From contig NZ_KB899696.1 of NCBI RefSeq assembly GCF_000378445.1, positions 124,001 to 188,000 of the forward strand: a stretch of 64,000 bases of DNA, read 5' to 3'. A model generated the notes under the pieces. The model made no database searches, had not been told where the DNA came from, and saw only the letters and a list, made by a program, of their open reading frames with translations. Source of the stretch: Deinococcus aquatilis DSM 23025 (GTDB lineage Bacteria > Deinococcota > Deinococci > Deinococcales > Deinococcaceae). How positions within the stretch are numbered: position 1 is the stretch's first letter; each line of letters opens with the position of its first letter. The translations under genes were made by a program, and so were the position numbers. Below, one piece after another: positions 57,886-64,000 of the stretch.

Positions 57886-59331
57886 ATGCGGGCACTGCAA
57901 AAGCTGACTGGACGGATGAAATGGACGGCACTGGGTCTCCTGACGCTGGGACTCGCGGCAGCGGGCGGCGCAGAGATGGTGCAGATGATGGCTCCAGCCA
58001 CCACGCCGCTGACTGCAACTGCGACCATCGTGGACGATCAGGGCCAGCCGCAGGGCACCGCCACCTTCAAGCAGGCAGGAATGGCCGTCGCCGTGACCGT
58101 AGAGGCGCGGGGACTGACGCCAGGGCAGCACGGCATGCACATCCACGACACACGCCAGTGCCTCCCCGGCGTCGATCCTGCGGTCAATGAAGTCGTACCC
58201 TTCGGCGCGGCTGGCCCTCACTTCGATCCCGGCATGAGCCGCAACCACGACAGCCCGACTGCGGGCAACAAGTACGGGCACGGCGGCGACCTCCCCATGC
58301 TGACCGTCGGCGCAGACGGTGTGGGCCGGGCGTCGTTCATGTCCGATAAGATTTCTCTGACGGGCATGGACGGCATTCTGAACCGCACCCTGCTCATCCA
58401 CGAAAAGCCGGACGACTACAAGAGCGACCCCTCGGGCATGAGCGGCGCACGCGTTCGCTGCGGCACCATTGTGCGCGGCGCGGTCGCCACCCGCGACTAC
58501 CCGCTGCCGGGCGTTCAGACCTTCCCCGAAGGCGTAACTTACGATGCCAAGAAAGGCCTGATATACACGGGCAGCGCCGCGACTGGCTCCATCTACACGG
58601 TCAACCCGACCAACGGCGCAGTGAACCTCTTCAGTGAAGGCGGAGCATTGGGCCGCAGCAGTGCGCTGGGTCTGAAGGTAGACAGCCAGAGCCGCGTCTG
58701 GGTGGCAGGCGGCGCGACAGGCACGGTCAGCGTGCTGAATTCCGACGGTTTTCCGGTGGCGATTCTGGAAACGCCCAAGAGTCCCAACCGCTATATCAAT
58801 GACCTCGCGCCCGCCGCAGACGGCAGCGTGTACGTGACCGACTCCACCCGCCCGGTGATTTTCCGGGTGTCGCCCGACCTGAAACTGAGCGCGTGGCTGG
58901 ATCTGGGCAACACCCCAATCAAATACGGCCCCGGCATCAATCTGAACGGCATTCTGGCAACCCCCGACGGGCGCTACCTGCTGACCATGCAACTGAACAC
59001 GGGCGACCTGTGGCGCATTGATCTGCGGACCAAAGCCGTGAAAAAAGTGATGGGCGGCCTGATGCGCGGCGACGGCATCCTGCTGAATCCCGCCGACCCG
59101 CGCACGTTGTATGTGGCCCGGAACGCAATGGGCGTGGTCAGCAAGGTGACGCTGAGTGCCGACTCGGGCACAGGCACGCTGGTGGCGGAAGAACCCCTGC
59201 AAGGCCTGCGCTTTCCTGCCACTCTCACAGCAGTTGGCACTGACGTGGTGGTTACCCAGAGTCAGCTGGACAAACTGCAGGGCGGTACCCCAGAAACGCC
59301 CTTCCGCCTCACTCGCTTCAAGGCGTTCTGA
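57886..59331 (+). CDS. sodC: Secreted Cu/Zn superoxide dismutase fused to a SMP-30/NHL-like beta-propeller
   Basis: 481 aa. After a signal peptide (about 10-30), residues 40-195 are a complete Cu/Zn SOD: Cu ligands His85, His87 (HGMHIH), bridging His112 (GPHFDP), Zn ligands His121 (NHD), His132 and Asp135 (YGHGGDL), and Cu ligand His172 (LLIHEKPDD), plus SGARVRCGTI. Residues about 205-475 are a propeller of the SMP-30/gluconolactonase or strictosidine-synthase type (FPEGVTYDAKKGLIYTG, INDLAPAADGSVYVTDST, LNGILATPDGRYLL). The two-domain order is unusual. Coupled to the upstream sugar dehydrogenase gene, so peroxide or superoxide chemistry on the cell surface may be linked to sugar oxidation (inference). 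Confidence 0.9.
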   Translation: MRALQKLTGRMKWTALGLLTLGLAAAGGAEMVQMMAPATTPLTATATIVDDQGQPQGTATFKQAGMAVAVTVEARGLTPGQHGMHIHDTRQCLPGVDPAVNEVVPFGAAGPHFDPGMSRNHDSPTAGNKYGHGGDLPMLTVGADGVGRASFMSDKISLTGMDGILNRTLLIHEKPDDYKSDPSGMSGARVRCGTIVRGAVATRDYPLPGVQTFPEGVTYDAKKGLIYTGSAATGSIYTVNPTNGAVNLFSEGGALGRSSALGLKVDSQSRVWVAGGATGTVSVLNSDGFPVAILETPKSPNRYINDLAPAADGSVYVTDSTRPVIFRVSPDLKLSAWLDLGNTPIKYGPGINLNGILATPDGRYLLTMQLNTGDLWRIDLRTKAVKKVMGGLMRGDGILLNPADPRTLYVARNAMGVVSKVTLSADSGTGTLVAEEPLQGLRFPATLTAVGTDVVVTQSQLDKLQGGTPETPFRLTRFKAF

Positions 59332-59499
59332 AGTTGATCTGCACCAGCCCTCCTCTCAGCTGAAAGCCTGAGTTACTGGATTGCAGTCAGGGGGAGGCAG
59401 CACAGGAGAGAACAAACTCGGTGTTAGGGAGCTTGCCATGTATGTGATGCCGGACTGGGTAGAAGCTGAACCAGCAGGTCAGTAAAGTTAAAGGTTTGA

Positions 59500-59539
59500 T
59501 CAGAAAACAGCCGGGGTCACCCTCCCGGCTGTTTTCTGA
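59500..59539 (+). terminator. Strong hairpin downstream of sodC
   Basis: TCAGAAAACAGCCGGG (59500-59515) pairs perfectly with CCCGGCTGTTTTCTGA (59524-59539), 16 bp, loop 8 nt. The T-run (TTTTTT) comes about 10 nt later (59548-59553). The 59332-59697 spacer also holds a 15-codon ORF at 59438-59485, and the next gene's -10. Confidence 0.75.
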
Positions 59540-59697
59540 CTGATAGGTTTTTTAGCGCTGGATCAATCTTTTTGCAGAAGCAACCTCAGAACGGCTGCCC
59601 CGTGCCCTCTCCCTATCTCCACTCTCGCCTTTATGTTCTAGGCCGCGATGGGGGGAATGTAAGAACTTGGTGGAGTTTCTTGGGTTAGGTTAGGCGA

Positions 59698-60636
59698 GTG
59701 ACTAAGCAAGGCGCGCCCGCACTTCCGGCCATCGAGGTGCGCGGATTGATCAAGCGGTACGGCTCAAACACCATCCTCGAAGACGTCCACCTGACCGTGA
59801 AGGCGGGCGAAGTGTACGCCCTGACCGGCCCCAACGGTGCAGGCAAGACCACCCTCATTCGCTGCCTGACCGGGCTGGCTTTTCCTACCGACGGTGAGGT
59901 ACGGCTCCTGGGCCGCGACGTCCACACCGACGGTTCCCGTGCCCGCGCCTACCTCGGCGCAGTTGTGGAGGCTCCCGCCAAATTCTACCCACAGTTCACG
60001 GGCACGCAGAACCTGCAAACCCACGCCAACCTTGCAGCGATGGCTCCCGGCGGGCGCAAGGTCAGCCGTGACCGGATTCGGGAAGTTCTGGCCCTGCTGG
60101 AACTGACCCGAATGGCTGACCGCAAGGTGCAGGAGTTTTCGCTGGGGCAGCGGCAACGGCTGGGCGTGGCTTCCGCGATTCTGGCCGAACCCAAAGTCCT
60201 GATTCTGGACGAACCCACCAGCGGCCTTGACCCTCTCGGCATCGGCCTGATTCACCGCATCGTGACCAGTCTGGCCACCAGCGGGTGCGCCGTCATCCTG
60301 AGTACCCACCACCTGCGTGAAATTGCCACCTACGCACACACAGTGGGCATTCTGACGGGCGGGCGCATGGTCGACACAGTGGATCTGCGGGCGCGGCAGG
60401 CGGCCTACCGCTTCCGGGTAGACGATCCGGTGGGCGCGGCCTCGGCGCTGGAGCGGCTCCCCTTCGTGCGCCGCGTGACCACCCGCACGCCCTACGCCAT
60501 CGCGTATCTGGGCGGAGAATCCCGAGTACCCGACGCATTGGCGCACCTCAGCAACGAGGGCATCCGGGTTTTCGAGGCCAGCCCCGACCATTTCGACCTC
60601 TACGAGTATTACCGCGAGCGCGTGGAGCAAGCCTGA
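59698..60636 (+). CDS. ABC transporter ATP-binding protein
   Basis: 312 aa, ABC-2/Ccm-like exporter ATPase: Walker [15 protein letters not shown], signature [16 protein letters not shown], Walker [17 protein letters not shown]-loop LSTHHLREI, and a C-terminal domain of about 90 aa with [14 protein letters not shown], as in BcrA-type ATPases. GTG 59698 is 6 nt after TAGGTT (59686-59691). The stop TGA overlaps the ATG of the permease gene (ATGA). Confidence 0.94.
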   Translation: MTKQGAPALPAIEVRGLIKRYGSNTILEDVHLTVKAGEVYALTGPNGAGKTTLIRCLTGLAFPTDGEVRLLGRDVHTDGSRARAYLGAVVEAPAKFYPQFTGTQNLQTHANLAAMAPGGRKVSRDRIREVLALLELTRMADRKVQEFSLGQRQRLGVASAILAEPKVLILDEPTSGLDPLGIGLIHRIVTSLATSGCAVILSTHHLREIATYAHTVGILTGGRMVDTVDLRARQAAYRFRVDDPVGAASALERLPFVRRVTTRTPYAIAYLGGESRVPDALAHLSNEGIRVFEASPDHFDLYEYYRERVEQA

Positions 60637-61409
60637 TGCTGACCCTGATCACCCTAGAGTTTCTGAAACTGCTCGGTTCCCGCAGCGCCCGCCTCGCCCT
60701 GATCGTGTGCTTTGTCCTGCCGCTGCTGTGGGCCTTTGCCCCGCGCCTGGAAGTCCTGATGAAAGTGGCGGTGGTGAGTGGGTGGCAGATTCCCGCCATC
60801 AGCATCGGCATCGCCGTCCAGTTCCTGATTCCGCTGTTTATCGCCGTCACGGTGGCTGAAATGATCGGCACGGAGGTCAGTCAGGGCACCCTGGCCCCGC
60901 TGCTGCTGCGTCCGGTGGGCCGCACCACCGTCATTGCCAGCAAACTATTCGTGGCGCTGTCCTATCCGGTGCTGCTGGTGGCCGTCACGGTCATCGGGTC
61001 GCTGCTGGCGGGCATTCCCAGAGGCTACGGAGAATTCACGGGCGGCACAGGCATGGGGCCAGGGCTGTTTGTGGGCGTGGGCACCCTGACCAGCAATCAG
61101 GCGTTTGCAGAAGTGCTGCGCGGCAGCGTCCTGGCCGCCGTAATGCTGATGCCCATTGCTGCCCTGGCCCTCCTGTACGGCGTGCTGCTGCTGAATACCG
61201 CCGCCGCCGCCCTCGCCACCTTCGCCACCCTCAACCTGATGCGCCTGCTGGTGGTCTTCCCCGACACCATCCAGCGTGTGCTGCTCACCAGTCACCTGAA
61301 TCTGTACGCCCAGCAGACCGACATCACGCAGCCGCTGATCTTGCTGATCATCTATACGGTGGGCTTTGGACTGATGGCCGTATTTGCCTTTGACCGCCGA
61401 GATGTGTAG
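60636..61409 (+). CDS. ABC transporter permease
   Basis: 257 aa, six predicted helices, ABC2_membrane_2/NosY-like: [46 protein letters not shown] is the typical loop, then [35 protein letters not shown]. Works with the preceding ATPase. The substrate is unknown; peptide or antibiotic export and cell-envelope assembly are both possible. Confidence 0.92.
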   Translation: MLTLITLEFLKLLGSRSARLALIVCFVLPLLWAFAPRLEVLMKVAVVSGWQIPAISIGIAVQFLIPLFIAVTVAEMIGTEVSQGTLAPLLLRPVGRTTVIASKLFVALSYPVLLVAVTVIGSLLAGIPRGYGEFTGGTGMGPGLFVGVGTLTSNQAFAEVLRGSVLAAVMLMPIAALALLYGVLLLNTAAAALATFATLNLMRLLVVFPDTIQRVLLTSHLNLYAQQTDITQPLILLIIYTVGFGLMAVFAFDRRDV

Positions 61410-61418
61410 AAGAAGGGT

Positions 61419-61493
61419 GTAGGACGTGGGTTGTGGGATATAGGAACAGATGAAAGAGAAGAACTCCTGCCTTCGGGTGGGGGTTTTTGCTTT
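61419..61493 (+). repeat. Heptanucleotide repeat followed by a possible terminator
   Basis: GTAGGAC, GTGGGTT, GTGGGAT, ATAGGAA (61419-61446). Then CCTGCC-TTCG-GGTGGG with TTTTTG (about 61468-61493), a weak stem with a stable tetraloop that may end the ABC operon. The rest of the spacer up to 61601 shows nothing clear. Confidence 0.65.
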
Positions 61494-61601
61494 GGGAATA
61501 AGGGGGCCGGGTTGCAGCAAAAAGCCCCACCGACTCGGCAGGGCCAACACTTTGGTCTTTGATCTGTTACTACAGTCCGTAACTCAATTTCTACGGCCCG
61601 A

Positions 61602-62192
61602 TTACTTGTTCTGCGACAGGCGTTCCAGCACCAGGCGGCTCACCGTTTTCAGCGTCTCGAATACGCCGCCGCCCAGGTGCGCGGTGGCCTCGAACAGTTG
61701 CAGTTCCTGGCGGGGGTCGATGACCGAGCGGATCATGTTGGTGGGCAGGGCGTCGGGCAGGTCACGCTTGTTGACCTGCAACACGATCGGTACGTCACGC
61801 ACGTCGATGCCGTGTTCAGCGAGGTTTTCGCGGAGGTTACGCATGCTTTCGGCGTTGGCCCGCAAGCGGTTGGGGGCGCTGTCGGCCACGAACACGATGC
61901 CGTCTACGCCGCGCAAAATCAGTTTGCGGCTGGCGTTGTAGAACACCTGGCCGGGCACGGTGTACAGGTGGAAGCGGGTTTTGAAGCCCTGCACGGTGCC
62001 GAGGTCGAGCGGCAGAAAGTCGAAGAACAGGGTGCGCTCGTCTTCGGTGGCGAGACTGACCATTTCGCCGCGCAGGTGGGCCGGAACCTTGCCGAACACG
62101 TGCTTGAGGTTGGTGGTCTTGCCGCTCATGCCAGGGCCGTAATACACGATTTTGCAGTTGATTTCGCGGGCAGCAAAGTTGATGGTACTCAC
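61602..62192 (-). CDS. mglA: MglA-like Ras-superfamily GTPase
   Basis: 196 aa small GTPase of the MglA/Arf-like bacterial family. P-loop [12 protein letters not shown] (G1, 19-26), [19 protein letters not shown] (switch region), [11 protein letters not shown] (G3 variant), [14 protein letters not shown] and [10 protein letters not shown] (G4). In Myxococcus and Thermus, MglA with MglB sets cell polarity for motility. Its job in a probably non-motile coccus is unclear. GTG 62192 has GGAGG about 12 nt upstream. Downstream of mglB after 103 nt. Confidence 0.94.
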   Translation of the reverse strand: MSTINFAAREINCKIVYYGPGMSGKTTNLKHVFGKVPAHLRGEMVSLATEDERTLFFDFLPLDLGTVQGFKTRFHLYTVPGQVFYNASRKLILRGVDGIVFVADSAPNRLRANAESMRNLRENLAEHGIDVRDVPIVLQVNKRDLPDALPTNMIRSVIDPRQELQLFEATAHLGGGVFETLKTVSRLVLERLSQNK

Positions 62193-62295
62193 GGGTTAGC
62201 CTCCAGGTGCGGGCGCAGGTCGGGCAGGTCGCGCGGGTGAGGGGAAAGGAGGCGGGCAGACAACACCGACCGTGCGGAGGGCAGCGGCACAGGCA

Positions 62296-62781
62296 TCATC
62301 CGAGAAGATCGTCCAGCAGAGCGTTGGCACCCTTGGAAAAATCCGAATCGAGTTGCACGGGCGGAATGTCTTTGAGTTCTTCCAGAATGGCGGCCAGTTG
62401 CACGATGGATTTGCGGGCGTAGACCTTGACCTTGCCCAGCGGCACCGCCACGTCGAAGATCAGGGTCAGCAGGGCCTGGTCGCCCACCGATTCCACATAC
62501 AGCGTGCCGTTCTCGCCCTGATGGGTCTGCTCGCTGAAGGTGCGCTCGCCCAGCATGTTGGCGAGTGCGCCCGTGGCGGCGGCGTTGCTGGCAACCAGCG
62601 TCGCCACACTGTCCAGCGCAGGTGGACGCGGTGCCCACAGCGCCTCCTTGTGAGACAAAACGAAGCCTTTGCGGTCGACCAGCAGTCCGTAACGGACACC
62701 AGTCACCTCCAGTAACTCCTCTAATAAACGGTCTACACGTGCAAACGCGTCTCCGTACAGGGCAAGTGAGGGTTCAATCAT
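62296..62781 (-). CDS. mglB: MglB-like roadblock/LC7 domain protein
   Basis: 161 aa roadblock/LC7 domain, the GTPase-activating partner of Mgl[46 protein letters not shown] and [31 protein letters not shown] are typical. A C-terminal helix with the [11 protein letters not shown] tail follows. ATG 62781 ([11 protein letters not shown]) has TATACT (62792-62797, minus) 10 nt upstream. First gene of an mglB-mglA operon. Confidence 0.93.
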   Translation of the reverse strand: MIEPSLALYGDAFARVDRLLEELLEVTGVRYGLLVDRKGFVLSHKEALWAPRPPALDSVATLVASNAAATGALANMLGERTFSEQTHQGENGTLYVESVGDQALLTLIFDVAVPLGKVKVYARKSIVQLAAILEELKDIPPVQLDSDFSKGANALLDDLLG

Positions 62782-62960
62782 GACGCTTTGCAGTATAGGA
62801 GGCGTCCGGCACAATCTTCTGACGTTTTTGGAAATAACGTGAGAAATCTTGCAGGTTCGCCCCCGTTTTTGCCCTACTCAGCGGATTTTAAATAGGGGTA
62901 GTGGGGGGGGTGCAGCCTTCCTCACCCGACAGTCAGCACCCGAACAGTACACTCGCCCGC

Positions 62961-64000
62961 GTGACGAGGTTTCGTGTGGGCAGAGTGCATAGAGCAGTTG
63001 GAGTGCAGAAAGCAGTGGGAATGCGGGGAATGCTGCTGACGCTGGCGGTCTTGGCCGGTGCAGCAGGAAACGCGGCGGCCCGTCCGGTGGCGATTGGGGG
63101 CGTGCGGCAGAGTACGGCGCTGGAAACGCGGGTGCTGGGCGGTGTGGAGAGCATCGCGGTATGGACGCTGCCCCGCGTGGGCGTAAGTGTGCGGAATGAT
63201 CCGCGAGATCTGCGCCTGCTGTACGGCAACCGCGAGCTGCGTTACCGCCCCGCCGAAGCTGGAGGGGGAACGGGCTGGACAGGCCTGGGCTTCACGCTGA
63301 CCACTCCCCTGCCCGCGCCCGAGGTGGTCAACGGCAGCCTGCATGTCTCGCTGCAAGCCCTCCGGCTGCTGGGTGTGCGCGTGCTGTCGGACGCGCCGGA
63401 TGTGCTGAATTTTGCTGCGCCTGCTGTGGTGCCTACCAGCACGCTGCCGCCTTCACCTGTCACGACTATTCCTGTTCCGGCAGCGCCCGCCACCTCGTCG
63501 CCCACCACGCCCGCCCTGACCGAGCTTCGGCCTCTGCCGACGCTGCCTAGTCCCCCTCAGCCGCCCGCCATTCAGCCGATCCCCACCGCTCCGTTGCCTC
63601 CTGCTCTGGCCCTGCCCGCTCTGGCACATCTGGACACCGTGCGGGTCAGCCGCACTCTGCACCGCAGCGTGGAGGTGCAGCGCGTGGTGCTGGAACTGAG
63701 CGCTCTGGCCCCCTACAGCGTGCAGCGTGACAAAACAGGCCTGAGCGTGACCCTGCCCCGCGTGAGTGCCACGGCCAGCGCTCAGGACTTGCCCTCGGGC
63801 GACCGACTGAGCATCGAGCCGGGCGAGGCCGGAACCACCGTGCGTCTGAATACGGGCGGCGGCACCAGCACGCTGTTTACGCTCGACAACCCAGACCGCG
63901 TGGTGATCGACACGACCACCCAGCTCGATACCTCGGTGCCGCCCCCGATTGACCCGAGCAGCCTGCCCGCCGGTGTCACCTACCGCCAGAAGGGAACCCT
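62961..64000 (+). CDS. Exported protein with AMIN-like domain, C-terminus beyond window
   Basis: Open to the window edge, about 346 codons visible. A basic start then [22 protein letters not shown], a signal peptide. A beta-rich N-domain ([34 protein letters not shown]) follows, then a long Pro/Thr/Ala linker (about 150-220), and a second region with [34 protein letters not shown] and [18 protein letters not shown], which reads like an AMIN domain. Such layouts occur in N-acetylmuramoyl-alanine amidases and phosphodiester glycosidases (NAGPA); the catalytic domain lies outside, so I cannot choose. GTG 62961 is 7 nt after TACACT; ATG about 63019 is an alternative. Confidence 0.75.
   Translation, partial: MTRFRVGRVHRAVGVQKAVGMRGMLLTLAVLAGAAGNAAARPVAIGGVRQSTALETRVLGGVESIAVWTLPRVGVSVRNDPRDLRLLYGNRELRYRPAEAGGGTGWTGLGFTLTTPLPAPEVVNGSLHVSLQALRLLGVRVLSDAPDVLNFAAPAVVPTSTLPPSPVTTIPVPAAPATSSPTTPALTELRPLPTLPSPPQPPAIQPIPTAPLPPALALPALAHLDTVRVSRTLHRSVEVQRVVLELSALAPYSVQRDKTGLSVTLPRVSATASAQDLPSGDRLSIEPGEAGTTVRLNTGGGTSTLFTLDNPDRVVIDTTTQLDTSVPPPIDPSSLPAGVTYRQKGT

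Noticed and set aside
59438..59539. A 15-codon ORF (MYVMPDWVEAEPAGQ) followed by a 16-bp hairpin, resembling a second attenuator.
   Set aside because: No TANNNT or ribosome-binding site before it, no codon bias linked to the next gene, the T-run is 10 nt after the stem, and the downstream ABC gene has its own promoter at 59686. A terminator of the sodC transcript is simpler.

Overview
The window looks like a chromosomal segment of a Deinococcus or a close relative. It is GC-rich throughout. It carries an archaeal-type, probably nondiscriminating aspartyl-tRNA synthetase, MqnD of the futalosine menaquinone route, MglA/MglB, RecN, an extra-long endonuclease III and ATP-type PEP carboxykinase. 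Most start codons, many of them GTG, sit only 5-10 nt after a TANNNT -10 element, which is the leaderless-mRNA arrangement typical of this genus. I place the genus by inference; no 16S rRNA gene, tRNA gene or CRISPR array is visible.

Layout: 1-5 kb holds an edge-truncated Ala/Lys-rich helical membrane protein, an SDR oxidoreductase, recN and a lipoprotein. 5-15 kb holds pckA, a GRDP-like membrane protein, a tilS-tadA fusion, a BCP-type peroxiredoxin, a lipoprotein, an RlmI-like rRNA methyltransferase, a Crp/Fnr regulator, a LolD-type ATPase and an Old Yellow Enzyme. 15-25 kb holds an inverted-repeat-bounded insertion, a leishmanolysin/excalibur protein, an ABC export operon (ATPase plus two permeases), a split chromate transporter pair, a spermidine-synthase-like enzyme, an alpha/beta hydrolase and a GGDEF protein. 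25-40 kb holds aspS2 behind a leader-peptide/terminator module, a methyltransferase divergent from a tetR-MFS pair, an IMPase/CysQ protein, a GNAT, a hydroxyacid dehydrogenase, mnmA, a TPR/HD-GYP protein, lysA, a second tetR, nth, a DedA protein and an Ig-like lipoprotein.

40-48 kb is a nitrate-assimilation island. narB-narK runs leftward and nirB-nirD-hemD runs rightward from a shared AT-rich regulatory region with repeated motifs. Nitrate would be imported by NarK, reduced by NarB and then by NirBD. HemD contributes to siroheme and heme synthesis. 48-56 kb holds a hydroxyacid-oxoacid transhydrogenase homologue, pyrD, a DUF952 protein, an Rrf2 regulator, a chorismate-utilising PabB/TrpE-PabA fusion with a PabC-like lyase, a DUF6174 lipoprotein and mqnD. 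56-64 kb holds a secreted sorbosone-dehydrogenase-like protein followed after one base by a Cu/Zn-SOD fused to a beta-propeller, an ABC ATPase/permease pair, mglB-mglA and an edge-truncated exported protein.

The most interesting item is upstream of aspS2. A consensus promoter fires a leaderless 14-residue peptide rich in Asn and Asp codons. It is followed by a small hairpin over its stop codon and then an intrinsic terminator, all before the aspS2 ribosome-binding site. This is the architecture of ribosome-mediated attenuation sensing Asn-tRNA/Asp-tRNA charging. Intergenic DNA also carries three dispersed repeat families: GTGGxxx heptads at nine loci, a C-rich nested-palindrome family and a ~200-bp family in three copies. 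One heptad array has become the C-terminal coding tail of the chorismate enzyme.
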